DNA from: Algirhabdus cladophorae
Lineage (GTDB): Bacteria > Pseudomonadota > Alphaproteobacteria > Rhodobacterales > Rhodobacteraceae
Assembly: GCF_044772865.1 (NCBI RefSeq)
Contig: NZ_CP173029.1
Location: 1,302,001-1,366,000, forward strand
DNA length: 64,000 bases
Direction of reading: 5' to 3'
Each line of letters opens with the position of its first letter. Position 1 is the stretch's first letter. Below are positions 1-8,985 of the stretch, one piece after another. The notes under the pieces are model-generated. The model ran no database searches. It was not told the DNA's origin and saw only the letters and a list, made by a program, of their open reading frames with translations. A program made the translations under genes and the position numbers.

Positions 1-1038
1 GTTCACATCGGCCAACCCGTTTGGATAGACCTTGGCCATCAGCGGCACAGCCTCTGACAGGTCGGAAAAGTCCTGCATTTCTAGATGAATACCGGCCGCA
101 CGGGCCATAGCAGGCAAGTGCAGGATCAAATTGGTCGAACCGCCTGTGGCCATCAGACCGACCATGCCGTTCACAAAAGCCTTTTCATCCAACACGTGAC
201 CTGCGGGGCGATAATCCTCGCCTAGCGCTGTAATCTGAGCCGCGCGCGTTGTTGCGAAATCGGTCAGCGCCTGACGTAGATCGGTGTGCGGGTTGACAAA
301 ACTGGTGCCGGGCAGGTGCAGGCCCATAAATTCCATCAGCATTTGGTTGGAATTGGCTGTGCCATAAAAGGTGCAGGTGCCGGGGCCGTGATAGCTGTCC
401 ATTTCGGCCTTCATCAAGGCGGGGCGATCAATTTGGCCCGTGGCAAACTGCTGCCGGATCTTGGCTTTCTCGTCATTTGGCAGACCCGAGATCATCGGAC
501 CCGCAGGGACAAAGATCGCGGGGATGTGGCTGAATGTGGCTGCCGCTATCACTAGACCCGGGACAATTTTGTCGCACACACCGAGGTGAATGGCTGCGTC
601 AAACGTGTTGTGCGACAGGGCAACGCCTGCAGCCAAGGCGATCACATCGCGTGAGAACAGCGACAATTCCATGCCAACTTGGCCCTGCGTGACCCCGTCA
701 CACATGGCAGGCACGCCGCCTGCGACTTGGGCTGTGGCCCCAGCTTTGCGCGCAGCAGCTTTGATCTGGTCGGGGTAGGTGGCAAAGGGTTGATGCGCCG
801 ACAACATGTCATTGTAGGCCGTTACAATTCCAATGTTAGGTGTTTTTTCGGCGACCAAGGCCGGTTTGTCCTGTCCCATTGCTGCATAAGCGTGGGCTTG
901 GTTGCCGCAAGTAAGATGTGCGCGCTTGGGTCCGTCATCTGCGGCCTTGGCGAGCCGTTCGAGATAAAGATCACGAGACGGTTTGCTGCGTTCGATGATC
1001 CGTTGGGTCACTTGTGCAATCGTGGCATGCGGGGTCAT
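1..1038 (-). CDS. edd: Phosphogluconate dehydratase, N-terminal part (runs off window)
   Basis: Dehydrates 6-phosphogluconate to KDPG in the cytoplasmic Entner-Doudoroff pathway; the family carries an Fe-S cluster. The 346 codons present are the N-terminal half; the 3' end lies beyond base 1. The N-terminus, with RIIERS, the CGN stretch and TAYNDMLSAHQP, matches the Edd family closely. The start at 1038 is the first ATG of the conserved N-terminus. A perfect 12-bp palindrome 49 bases upstream is a probable operator. Confidence in the assignment is high. Confidence 0.93.
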   Translation of the reverse strand, partial: MTPHATIAQVTQRIIERSKPSRDLYLERLAKAADDGPKRAHLTCGNQAHAYAAMGQDKPALVAEKTPNIGIVTAYNDMLSAHQPFATYPDQIKAAARKAGATAQVAGGVPAMCDGVTQGQVGMELSLFSRDVIALAAGVALSHNTFDAAIHLGVCDKIVPGLVIAAATFSHIPAIFVPAGPMISGLPNDEKAKIRQQFATGQIDRPALMKAEMDSYHGPGTCTFYGTANSNQMLMEFMGLHLPGTSFVNPHTDLRQALTDFATTRAAQITALGEDYRPAGHVLDEKAFVNGMVGLMATGGSTNLILHLPAMARAAGIHLEMQDFSDLSEAVPLMAKVYPNGLADVN

Positions 1039-1086
1039 AGGGGTCTCACATCGGGGTCGGGACTATTGGTTAGGGCGCGTGTAACA

Positions 1087-1098
1087 GTTAGCGCTAAC
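1087..1098. promoter_or_regulatory. 12-bp palindrome, candidate LacI-type operator upstream of edd
   Basis: GTTAGCGCTAAC is a perfect palindrome with the central CG typical of LacI-family operators. It lies 49 bases upstream of the edd start. A gluconate-type LacI repressor is a plausible binder (inference); none is encoded in this window. Confidence 0.5.
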
Positions 1099-1358
1099 AC
1101 AGTCTAGCACCCATACAGGCCTGCGTCAGATTGCGCACAGATTTGTGCCGTTTCGCCTGACGCGCTGCCAAGGTTTCGCCGCATTTGGCCTGATTTTGTG
1201 GTGAATTGCCGCCGTATTCCGCCCGGAATGATTAAAATTCCCTTAAAAGGCGAAAGAAATTCCACATTTTAGCCCCAATGCAGGTTCAGGTTGCAATCCA
1301 AAGGCTTCGGGCAGTGAAGCTATGCAACCAAAGGGCAAAAAGCTCGTGGAGGACAGTG

Positions 1359-2000
1359 ATGAAACCGATAAAGACGATACTTTTGGGTGCCGGATTGTTG
1401 ATGCTGACGGCCTGTGGTGCGATTGAGACCACCACACGGAACGCGCCAACCCCATCTGGGCTGAACACACTACAATCGACACCAGCGCCCAAGGCGACGT
1501 CCTACAAAGTAGTCGACTACACGTTGCGTGTGCCGGCCACCCTCAGCGTGAGCGAAGCCAACACATATTACCCCGTCGCCGACATCGTCTGGCGCGGTGA
1601 CCCCATGGGTGACCGTCATTTGCAAGTGGCACGGATGTTCCAAACCTCGCTTGAGACGGCTATGCCCAGCATGAAGGGCACGCAGGATGTGAAGCTGACC
1701 ATCGAATTGGTGCGCTTTCATTCCCTGACCGAACGCGCGCGCTACACAGTGGGCGGTGTGCACAACATGGTGTGGAACATGGAGATCCGTGACGCCGCAA
1801 CCGGGGTTGTCTTGCAGCCCATGCAGCGGGTTGAGACCAACTTGCCAGCTTTGGGCGGTGCTGCAGCCATTGCGGCTGATACGCGGGGTAACACACAAAA
1901 GCGCCGGGTTCTTGAACACCTGACCCAGCATTTTGCCCGCGATTTCGGTGCGATCCCGCAGCGGACCCTGGCCGAGACTGTGGAAATCAGCCGCCGTTAA
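1359..2000 (+). CDS. Lipoprotein, DUF6778-like
   Basis: A 213-residue predicted lipoprotein. The N-terminus has a basic head, a hydrophobic segment and the lipobox LTAC with the acylated Cys at position 19. The mature part looks soluble and resembles a Rhodobacteraceae family without known function (DUF6778, from memory). The ATG at 1359 is chosen over the longer frame because it is preceded by GGAGG at the right spacing and gives a complete signal sequence. It lies 47 bases before the rRNA methyltransferase gene. Function unknown. Confidence 0.8.
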   Translation: MKPIKTILLGAGLLMLTACGAIETTTRNAPTPSGLNTLQSTPAPKATSYKVVDYTLRVPATLSVSEANTYYPVADIVWRGDPMGDRHLQVARMFQTSLETAMPSMKGTQDVKLTIELVRFHSLTERARYTVGGVHNMVWNMEIRDAATGVVLQPMQRVETNLPALGGAAAIAADTRGNTQKRRVLEHLTQHFARDFGAIPQRTLAETVEISRR

Positions 2001-2047
2001 GCGCAAAGGGGCTGTTCGCCCAATTCGAAAAGACTTAAGGCAGGGGC

Positions 2048-3250
2048 ATGACACATGCCCCTTTGCCCGTTGTTCGCTTGAAACCTAAAACTGACGCCCG
2101 CCGTTTGCGCTTTGGCCATCCGTGGGTCTACGACAATGAACTTGTCACCGATCGGCGCACCAAGGCGATCGCGCCAGGCAGTTTGGCCGTTGTCGAAGAT
2201 GCCGGACGTCAAGTGATTGGTCTTGCGGCAATCAATCCCAATTCCAAACTCTTTGCGCGGCTGCTGGACCCCAATCCTGAAACGGTGATCGATCAGGCGT
2301 GGTTTGCGGCGAAATTGACCACGGCTTTGGCCCATCGTGATCGGATGTTCGCCGAGCCGTTTTATAGGCTTATCCACGCCGAGGCCGATGGCCTGCCGGG
2401 CGTTATCATAGACCGGTTTGGGGACACGATTGTCATTCAACCCAACGCCGCTTGGGCAGACACGCGCGTGGATGAACTGGCTGCGGCTGTGGTTGATGTG
2501 ACCAAGGTGTCCAACGTTTTAAAGAACGCCGCAGGACGCGCACGATCCCTTGAAGGGTTGGATGACGAAAGTGCGGTTCTGCACGGGGCGGCGCCAACGG
2601 GACCTGTGCCGGTGCCGATGAACGGGGCTGTCTATATGGCGGATCTGACGGGTGGTCAAAAAACCGGTCTGTTTTTTGATCAACGTCCCAATCAGGCGTT
2701 TTTGCAGTCCATCAGCAAGGATGCCCGAGTGTTGGATGTCTTTTCCCATGTGGGGGGCTTTGGTCTGGCGGCTCTGGCTGCAGGGGCTGACAGCGCTATT
2801 GCTGTGGATGGCTCTGAAGCGGCGCTGGATCTGGCGACCCAAGGGGCAGCAGCGATGGGAAAAGATGGGCAATTTAGCACACAGAAGGGCGATGCATTTG
2901 ATGTGATGGCACAACTGACCACAGATGCCGCCACATTCGACGTGGTCATCTGCGATCCGCCTGCCTTTGCCCCCTCACGCAAATCCCTTGAGGCAGGGCT
3001 GCGGGCTTATGAAAAAACGGCGAAAATGGCCAGTGCGTTGGCCGCACCCCAAGGCTATTTGGTGCTGTGTTCGTGCAGCCACGCCGCCGAGTTGTCCAAG
3101 TTTCAGGCCGCCTGCACACGCGGCATTGGACGGGCAGGGCGGCAGGCGCAATTGATCCACACGGGCTATGCAGGTGCGGATCACCCATTGATGCCCGCCC
3201 TTGCCGAAAGTGGCTACCTCAAGGCGTTGTTTTTCAGGATGCTCGACTGA
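2048..3250 (+). CDS. rlmI: Class I rRNA (cytosine-C5) methyltransferase, RlmI-like
   Basis: A 400-residue SAM-dependent RNA m5C methyltransferase; in E. coli RlmI modifies 23S rRNA C1962. An N-terminal PUA-like domain covers about residues 8-75, with the family motif RFGHPWVYDNE. The Rossmann part shows the SAM loop VLDVFSHVGGFG (228-239), CDPPAF (302-307) and CSCSH (341-345), which supplies the catalytic cysteine. Length fits the family. The PIN-domain gene starts 2 bases after its TGA, so the two are probably co-transcribed. The exact target nucleotide is inferred. Confidence 0.88.
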   Translation: MTHAPLPVVRLKPKTDARRLRFGHPWVYDNELVTDRRTKAIAPGSLAVVEDAGRQVIGLAAINPNSKLFARLLDPNPETVIDQAWFAAKLTTALAHRDRMFAEPFYRLIHAEADGLPGVIIDRFGDTIVIQPNAAWADTRVDELAAAVVDVTKVSNVLKNAAGRARSLEGLDDESAVLHGAAPTGPVPVPMNGAVYMADLTGGQKTGLFFDQRPNQAFLQSISKDARVLDVFSHVGGFGLAALAAGADSAIAVDGSEAALDLATQGAAAMGKDGQFSTQKGDAFDVMAQLTTDAATFDVVICDPPAFAPSRKSLEAGLRAYEKTAKMASALAAPQGYLVLCSCSHAAELSKFQAACTRGIGRAGRQAQLIHTGYAGADHPLMPALAESGYLKALFFRMLD

Positions 3251-3251
3251 T

Positions 3252-3803
3252 ATGCGCGCGCTTTTGGATGCTTGTGTTTTGTATCCAACGGTGATGCGCG
3301 AGCTGTTGATTGAAGCGGCGCGGGCAGGGCTTTACGAACCCTGCTGGTCCGAACGGATTGTTGAAGAATGGGCTCGGGCTGCCGCCAAACACGGGGTTGA
3401 TGGCGAAATGGCCGCGCGGTCCGAGATCACGCTGTTGAACGTCGCCTTTCCCCGCGCACAGTACCGCCCGTCCGAGGATTTGATCAGGCGATTGTGGTTA
3501 CCTGATCCCAATGACACCCATGTGTTGGCCGCTGCCATCGTCAGTTCAGCGGATACGATCATCACCATGAACGCCAAGGATTTTCCGCGCAATATCTTGG
3601 CCGAAGAGGGCCTCAAACGCGACGATCCAGACTATTTTTTGTTGCAATTGGCCTTGGCCCAGCCGGCGCTGATGCAGTCCGTGGTCGCAGGCGTCAAAAC
3701 GACCGCAGATCGTCTGTCGGGATCCGTTTGGGATCAGCGGGCGTTGCTGAAAAAGGCGCGATTGCCACGCTTGGCCAAGCATTTGGCAACTTCAGGCGCC
3801 TGA
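3252..3803 (+). CDS. PIN-domain protein (PIN_3-like), putative ribonuclease
   Basis: A 183-residue protein with the acidic layout of PIN nucleases: D6 in LLDACVL, E39 in VEEW, D88 in PNDTH and D101 in DTIITMNAKDF. PIN proteins cleave RNA with Mg2+; many are VapC toxins. No antitoxin-sized gene lies beside it. Instead it starts 2 bases after the rRNA methyltransferase stop, suggesting joint expression. The ATG at 3252 puts D6 at the canonical place. Its 3' end overlaps the convergent M48 gene by 12 bases. Substrate unknown; an RNA-processing role rather than a toxin role is an inference from context. Confidence 0.82.
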   Translation: MRALLDACVLYPTVMRELLIEAARAGLYEPCWSERIVEEWARAAAKHGVDGEMAARSEITLLNVAFPRAQYRPSEDLIRRLWLPDPNDTHVLAAAIVSSADTIITMNAKDFPRNILAEEGLKRDDPDYFLLQLALAQPALMQSVVAGVKTTADRLSGSVWDQRALLKKARLPRLAKHLATSGA

Positions 3804-4481
3804 GACTTTCCATTTGATTTCGTTGGCTTCAATTGCCTTGATCCGCTCGGGCGTCTTGGGATGGCTGAGCAGCCATGCGGGGCTGGCCCCTTTGGCGCCT
3901 GTGAGGTGCTCGAGCTTTTCAAACAGGCTCTTTTGTGGCGCGGTGCCAATGCCTGCCTTGACCAAAAGGGCGCTGGCGTAGGCGTCAGCCTCGTATTCAT
4001 CGCGGCGCGACAGGCGGGCCGCCAACAGGCTGGTCAAGATGTTGGCGATGAAAACACCAATTCCCGGGATGAAGCGGTTAAGGATCATGGCCAGTGTCGT
4101 GCGTAACGCGTTTTGACCCGAAAAATCGATCATCCGGCGGCGGGCATGGCCCAGGGCCACATGGCCCAATTCATGGGCGATCACAGTGGCCATTTCTTCC
4201 GCAGTCACTTCGCCCGAGCGGTATTTGTTGTAAAATCCACGGGTGATAAAAATGCGGCCATCTGGTGCGGCCAGTCCGTTGACCGGATCGATCTCGTAAA
4301 TGTGGACTTTGATCCGAGGCAGATCCAAAGCGGCAGCCATATCATCGCAGAGAATTTTCAGGCCACGATCCGCCAGCTCTGTGGATTGCTCATCCAACGC
4401 CTTTTGCGTGCGCCACACGGAAAAGCGGTACATCACAAGGCCGTATAACACGGCCAGCAGAATAGGGGTCAGTTTGAACAT
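3792..4481 (-). CDS. M48-family zinc metalloprotease
   Basis: A 229-residue protease with one N-terminal transmembrane or uncleaved signal segment (residues 3-20) and the zinc motif HELGH at 103-107. The third ligand is the Glu of EYEAD near 162-166. Family members (HtpX, Oma1, LoiP) handle envelope quality control, so the catalytic domain may act at the membrane. A weaker hydrophobic stretch lies at about 136-154. The gene ends within the last codons of the convergent PIN gene. The substrate cannot be deduced. Confidence 0.85.
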   Translation of the reverse strand: MFKLTPILLAVLYGLVMYRFSVWRTQKALDEQSTELADRGLKILCDDMAAALDLPRIKVHIYEIDPVNGLAAPDGRIFITRGFYNKYRSGEVTAEEMATVIAHELGHVALGHARRRMIDFSGQNALRTTLAMILNRFIPGIGVFIANILTSLLAARLSRRDEYEADAYASALLVKAGIGTAPQKSLFEKLEHLTGAKGASPAWLLSHPKTPERIKAIEANEIKWKVSGA

Positions 4482-4496
4482 AGTCTTGATATGGGG

Positions 4497-5648
4497 CTAT
4501 CTGACGATCAAATCCAGTGGATGGCGCGATAAACGTTCCACGCCGGTTTCCGTCACCAAAACCGAATGCCCCAGACACATGGCGGCACCGGCTGCGTCAT
4601 CCATGGCGATCATGTGCAAAAAGAACACTTGGCCTGCTTGCATAGGCAGGGGGTTGCCCTCGTAAAACATGGGAAAATCCACCCAGATCGGGTTGTAGAT
4701 CGCGCCCATTCCATAACCACAGGCCTTGAGCCGCGCGTCGTGCAAACCTGCGGCATCAAAGGTCTTGGCATAGGCGGCAAAAACGTTCGACATAGGGGCC
4801 TGTGGTTTAATTTCTGCCTCGCAGGCCTGCATCGCCTCGGCGGCCACGTCTTGCAGTTTTAACTGGTGCGGGGTCGGTGTTCCGATCACCATCGTGCGCA
4901 TCATGGCGGCGTGATAGCGGGCATAGGCGCCAGACCATTCCACAGTCAATTGATCGGTCGGATCCAGTGTTCTACGGCCAGAATAATACCTGCACAGCAG
5001 TGCGTAATCCCCTGATCCCAATACAAATTCATTTCCCGCATAATCACCGCCACCTTTGAACACAGCCCCTTGCATAGCCGCGAGGATATCGCCTTCAAAT
5101 GCCCCTGCGTGCGTGGCTGTGATGCCTGCATCCAGCGCATCATCCGACAAGGCTGCCGCACGCCGGTGCATAGCAATCTCGGCTTTCGATTTGAGCCTGC
5201 GACAGCTGCGAATAATCCCTGAGGCCTCGACCAGAGGCTGATCCAACACAGCCCGCAACATTTGCCCATTGGCATCGGTCAGACCTGCTGTGTCCCCCTC
5301 AAACCCCAGTTTTTTGCCCAGCAAACCGCGCCGCGCCAACAAAGCCTTGAGATCCTGTGCAGGTCGCATGCCCTCCACATCCTGCCAGATATGAATGTGG
5401 TCGTCCGACAGGGTCGACGTCAGCTGCGCCTGTCGCAAATCCGGCGTGCGAGTGACCAGATCCAACTGCCCATCGGCACCCAAAACCAAACATTGGAACA
5501 TGGCAAATCCAAAGGTGTCGTAGCCACAAATCCAATACTGGCTTTCGGGGGCAAACATCAGCAAGGCATCCAGACCCGCGTCATTCACTGCCCGAGTGGC
5601 CTGTTCCAAACGCGCCGCGTATTCTGTTTGATCAAAATGCAATGGCAT
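4497..5648 (-). CDS. M24 'pita-bread' fold protein lacking metal ligands (creatinase/ectoine-hydrolase-like)
   Basis: A 383-residue protein with a creatinase N-terminal domain and a C-terminal M24 fold. The five metal positions look replaced: the two Asp of the D-x(10)-D motif align to E237 and A248 (VEWSGAYARYHAAMMRT), the His to Y312 (GYGMG), and the two Glu to H345 and G360. It is therefore unlikely to be a metal aminopeptidase. Creatinase is a known M24-fold enzyme that works without metal on a small C-N bond, and DoeA (ectoine hydrolase) belongs to the same superfamily. Substrate unknown; a small nitrogen compound is an inference. Confidence 0.8.
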   Translation of the reverse strand: MPLHFDQTEYAARLEQATRAVNDAGLDALLMFAPESQYWICGYDTFGFAMFQCLVLGADGQLDLVTRTPDLRQAQLTSTLSDDHIHIWQDVEGMRPAQDLKALLARRGLLGKKLGFEGDTAGLTDANGQMLRAVLDQPLVEASGIIRSCRRLKSKAEIAMHRRAAALSDDALDAGITATHAGAFEGDILAAMQGAVFKGGGDYAGNEFVLGSGDYALLCRYYSGRRTLDPTDQLTVEWSGAYARYHAAMMRTMVIGTPTPHQLKLQDVAAEAMQACEAEIKPQAPMSNVFAAYAKTFDAAGLHDARLKACGYGMGAIYNPIWVDFPMFYEGNPLPMQAGQVFFLHMIAMDDAAGAAMCLGHSVLVTETGVERLSRHPLDLIVR

Positions 5649-5668
5649 CGCCCGGTGATCCCCTTTCG

Positions 5669-5690
5669 TTTCTTTTTTCCCTAAATACTC
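5669..5690 (-). other. Copy of recurrent post-stop motif (GAGTATTT...AAAAAAGAAA)
   Basis: On the minus strand a 22-base stretch reads GAGTATTTAGGG then an A-rich AAAGAAA end, starting 3 bases after the stop of the VWA gene. Close relatives occur at 55428-55449, 57211-57233, 62599-62620 and more weakly at 41240-41262. Function unknown; it lacks a clear hairpin of its own. Confidence 0.5.
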
Positions 5691-5693
5691 ATA

Positions 5694-6881
5694 TCAGGTC
5701 GTAAGCAACTTCATCCCACGGCTGATCCCCTCAAGGGTCATTGGCACCATGCGGTCGGCACCAAAGATCTGCTGGATCATCGAGATCGACTGGGTGTAGG
5801 CCCAATAACGCTGGTCCAGCGGATTGATCCACAGATGATTGGCCCATTGGTCGCGGGCACGTTCCAGCCACACTTGCCCAGCCTCGGCATTCCAATGTTC
5901 ATTGGCACCGCCGGGGTAGGCGACCTCGTAAGGCGACATGCTGGCGTCACCGACAAAGATGCATTTGTAATCTTTGCCGTAGGTGCGCAGCACCTCCCAT
6001 GTGGGGGTCTGGGCATCCCAACGGCGGCGATTGTCGCGCCACACGCCTTCATAAAGGCAGTTATGAAAGTAAAAATGTTCAAGGTGTTTGAACTCGGCCT
6101 TGGAGGCTGAAAACAGCTCTTCCACCACTTTGATATGGGGATCCATCGATCCACCAATGTCCAAGAACAACAGCACTTTGACCGCATTGCGCCGTTCAGG
6201 GCGGGTTTTGACATCGAGATAGCCGTTCTCGGCAGTCGCGCGAATGGTGCCGCCCAAGTCCAGCTCGTCGGTGGCCCCATCACGGGCCCAGCGGCGTAGA
6301 CGTTTCAAGGCCACTTTGATGTTGCGCGTGCCCAACTCGACCGTGTCATCGAGATTGCGAAACTCGCGCTTGTCCCAGACCTTGACGGCACGCTGGTGGC
6401 GGCTGCCCTCTTGGCCAATGCGCACGCCCTCGGGGTTATAACCATAGGCGCCAAAGGGCGACGTGCCTGCCGTGCCAATCCACTTGCTGCCGCCTTGATG
6501 GCGCTTTTGTTGTTCTTTCAGGCGCTCTTTGAGGGTCTCCATCAGCTTGTCAAAGCCCCCCAAGGCGTCAATCTCGGCTTTTTCCTCGGGGCTGAGGTGC
6601 TTTTCGGCCATCTTTTCCAGCCAGTCGGCTGGGATATCCACGGCCTCCAGCATTTCTTCAGATGTGATTTGTTCCAACCCATCAAAGCTGGCGGCAAAAG
6701 CGCGATCAAACTTGTCGATGTTGCGCTCGTCTTTGACCATACTGATGCGCGCCAAATAGTAGAATTGTTCCACATCATACAGCGCCAGTCCGGCCTTTAA
6801 CCCCTCAAGAAATGACAGAAATTCGCGCAACGAAACAGGCACGCCTGCTTTGCGCAAATTGTCAAAAAAGGGGAGGAACAT
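5694..6881 (-). CDS. VWA-domain protein, CoxE-like
   Basis: A 395-residue protein of the CoxE/VWA type that partners MoxR-family AAA+ ATPases in metal-cofactor insertion or complex assembly. The VWA domain starts near residue 233; its MIDAS line is DIGGSM (241-246), a DxGxS variant of DxSxS. The N-terminal 200 residues are helical and charged. The start at 6881 is chosen because its ATG shares a base with the preceding TAA (TAATG), which suggests translational coupling. The MoxR gene lies 2.1 kb upstream on the same strand. The client complex is not evident. Confidence 0.85.
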   Translation of the reverse strand: MFLPFFDNLRKAGVPVSLREFLSFLEGLKAGLALYDVEQFYYLARISMVKDERNIDKFDRAFAASFDGLEQITSEEMLEAVDIPADWLEKMAEKHLSPEEKAEIDALGGFDKLMETLKERLKEQQKRHQGGSKWIGTAGTSPFGAYGYNPEGVRIGQEGSRHQRAVKVWDKREFRNLDDTVELGTRNIKVALKRLRRWARDGATDELDLGGTIRATAENGYLDVKTRPERRNAVKVLLFLDIGGSMDPHIKVVEELFSASKAEFKHLEHFYFHNCLYEGVWRDNRRRWDAQTPTWEVLRTYGKDYKCIFVGDASMSPYEVAYPGGANEHWNAEAGQVWLERARDQWANHLWINPLDQRYWAYTQSISMIQQIFGADRMVPMTLEGISRGMKLLTT

Positions 6882-7054
6882 TAGCGCGCCACGATAACAA
6901 CCGTCAAAACGGTCAGGATAAAGCCAAGGATCCCAAAGACCCCGAAAGAATGCAACATATCTTTGCGGTTGCCGCCTTTGACCTTGGCCCAAATCGCGCC
7001 AATGGCCCCTCCAAGAAGGGCCCCCAATAGCATCAGGGTCGGAAAGGAAATCAT
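6881..7054 (-). CDS. 57-residue small membrane protein
   Basis: A small protein with two hydrophobic segments (about residues 3-23 and 37-55) separated by a basic loop (KVKGGNRKD). It starts 10 bases after the DUF2927 lipoprotein gene, and its stop overlaps the VWA start as TAATG. Both contacts indicate one transcript. It has the shape of a short two-helix inner-membrane protein. No family recognised; function unknown. Confidence 0.7.
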   Translation of the reverse strand: MISFPTLMLLGALLGGAIGAIWAKVKGGNRKDMLHSFGVFGILGFILTVLTVVIVAR

Positions 7055-7064
7055 GGCAAACCTC

Positions 7065-8429
7065 TTAGCGCAGCAGGATCGGCGACAGTGAGGCAATTTC
7101 GCGTTGACGGGCGCGCACTTCACGGTCGTTTCCGAACCCGTATCGTGCCCAGCCGAGGCTGTCCAGACGCACTGTGCGCGCAGCTGAATGGCGGCCCTGT
7201 AGTTCCAAGCCCTCGGATTTGATCATCAGCAACGTGGCCAAGAGGGCTGCGTTTTCTGATTTGATCGCAGCAGGCAGGTTCAGATCGACCCAAGCCACTG
7301 CCGCTTCGCCGTCGCCCTCGGACAGGGCAAAGGCGGCCAGATGCACACCCACATGGGCCCGTTGCAACTGTGCGTCGCGCATTTGTGCATAGAGCGCGTC
7401 GGCCTTGCGGAAATTTTCAAACGCTTTGCGGTTTTGCGTGCCCATTTTCAGGCGACCATCAATGAAATGGGCAAAGGCGCGGCGACCATCTGTCCAACCT
7501 TCGGCCTCGGCAATCCAGAGGGATTTGGCAGCGGCTTCGCGGCGGCGCATGGCCGGTTGTGCAGGCGACAGGGATGTCTCAACTGCTTTGATCCATGCCC
7601 GAGGGGTCGGGCGTGTGCGGTTTTGACCCAGACCTTCGCCACGCGGATTAAGACGGGCCAAAATAGCGGGTAGGCGGCTGGCCACATCGGCCTTGCTCAT
7701 GCCGCTGCGCAATTGGCTGGAATAATAAGCCCGCAGGATCAGCATATCAAAACCTGTCAGCACAGTATGAAAGTTGTCGTCGTTAAAGACGCTGTCGGAC
7801 AGGCGATAGAGATCGTTCAGCGGCCCAAGGCCCTGTGCCACTTCTTCGTGCAGGCAATCGCGGATTTCTTGTGGGCTGGTGTCGGCGGGGATGAACACGG
7901 CCACCTTTTGACGAGTTTGCAGGCTGGTCCAATCCAAAGTGGATCCACGGCGTTCTGCGCGGTACTCGGCCCAACTGCTGACCCGTGGCACCACGAAACA
8001 AGCCGCGGAGGGTACGAATTTCTTGAGCGTTTTGCGGGTGATTACTTCGATGGTGATATTGGCATTGGCGGATTTGGTCAGGCTGATTGGAATGGCCGCC
8101 TCATTGCGCAATCGGGCCAACAGCTTGCTGAGATCCGGCATCAAGCTGGCTGGGGCCTGCGCCCCCGTGACGCGCACAGAAATGGGACCTTCAAACCGGG
8201 TAAAACGCGGGATCGTGCGGCCGCTTTCCAATTGGAACGACAGATCCATAAAGTCCGTGGCAATCTGGCGGTTGGACCGTTGCGGCGGCGTGACTTGGGC
8301 CGTCGAGAACACTTTCATCGGCGGCAGATCATCGCTGGCTGGCAACGCGCGGCTGGCCACATCGATCGAGGCGCTGGGGGAGCAGGCCGCGAGGATCAAG
8401 ATCGCTGAAAAAAGAGTGGAACGGAACAT
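7065..8429 (-). CDS. DUF2927-domain lipoprotein
   Basis: A 454-residue predicted lipoprotein: lipobox LAAC with Cys16, then a DUF2927-like region whose hallmark is HEEVAQGLGPLNDLYRLSDS followed by VFNDDNF. The C-terminal third (from about residue 300) is helical and looks TPR-like. DUF2927 contains a conserved HEE pair, which may hint at a metallopeptidase-like fold (inference). It sits 10 bases before the small membrane gene and 3 bases after the GNAT stop, inside the MoxR-to-VWA run. Biochemical function unknown. Confidence 0.83.
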   Translation of the reverse strand: MFRSTLFSAILILAACSPSASIDVASRALPASDDLPPMKVFSTAQVTPPQRSNRQIATDFMDLSFQLESGRTIPRFTRFEGPISVRVTGAQAPASLMPDLSKLLARLRNEAAIPISLTKSANANITIEVITRKTLKKFVPSAACFVVPRVSSWAEYRAERRGSTLDWTSLQTRQKVAVFIPADTSPQEIRDCLHEEVAQGLGPLNDLYRLSDSVFNDDNFHTVLTGFDMLILRAYYSSQLRSGMSKADVASRLPAILARLNPRGEGLGQNRTRPTPRAWIKAVETSLSPAQPAMRRREAAAKSLWIAEAEGWTDGRRAFAHFIDGRLKMGTQNRKAFENFRKADALYAQMRDAQLQRAHVGVHLAAFALSEGDGEAAVAWVDLNLPAAIKSENAALLATLLMIKSEGLELQGRHSAARTVRLDSLGWARYGFGNDREVRARQREIASLSPILLR

Positions 8430-8432
8430 GAG

Positions 8433-8876
8433 CTACGGCCTTACATATTTGATAAAGGGCGTGAGCTGACCAATCCGGTCATATAGTTTGCGGGCGTTGG
8501 TGTTGAAATCCTGTGTTGTCCAATAGACCGATGGGTGACCTGCTGCGTCGGCTGCAGCATAGACCGCTTCGATCAGGGCACGTCCAACGCCTTTGCCGCG
8601 CATATCCGGGTCGGCATAGAGGTCTTGCAAGTAACAGGTGTTTTCAATTTTCCAGCAATGGCGATGAAAGCCATAGTGGACCAATCCAACGGGGCGTCCG
8701 TCGTATTCGGCAATCAGGCAAGAGTAATCTTGGGGGGCGTCACCCAACAAACGCTCGAACGTGCTGTCATAAACAGCATCCGCCACGCTGGAGTTGTAAA
8801 ACTCCAGATAGGCCGTCCACAACCGGCGCCAGTCGGCCCCGTCTTCACGGTGCAATGGGCGTATCACCAATGTCAT
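8433..8876 (-). CDS. GNAT-family N-acetyltransferase
   Basis: A 147-residue single-domain GNAT. The acetyl-CoA loop is RGKGVGRA at 93-100, preceded by the beta strand YLQDLYADPDM, as in the family. GNATs transfer acetyl groups to amines of small molecules or proteins. The preceding Shine-Dalgarno is weak. The following DUF2927 lipoprotein gene starts 3 bases after its stop, so it is co-transcribed. Substrate unknown. Confidence 0.85.
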   Translation of the reverse strand: MTLVIRPLHREDGADWRRLWTAYLEFYNSSVADAVYDSTFERLLGDAPQDYSCLIAEYDGRPVGLVHYGFHRHCWKIENTCYLQDLYADPDMRGKGVGRALIEAVYAAADAAGHPSVYWTTQDFNTNARKLYDRIGQLTPFIKYVRP

Positions 8877-8985
8877 TCGTTCAGTTTGCCTGATTTGTAC
8901 TGCTCACCCGTTAAGGTTGACCCCTGCAATCGGGCAAAAGTGTGGTTAACAAATGGTAAAGCTGGGACTTTGGATATTTTATGCA

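Noticed and set aside
286..1107. Plus-strand open frames over the first kilobase
   Set aside because: They are shadows of edd on the minus strand, which shows clear family sequence.
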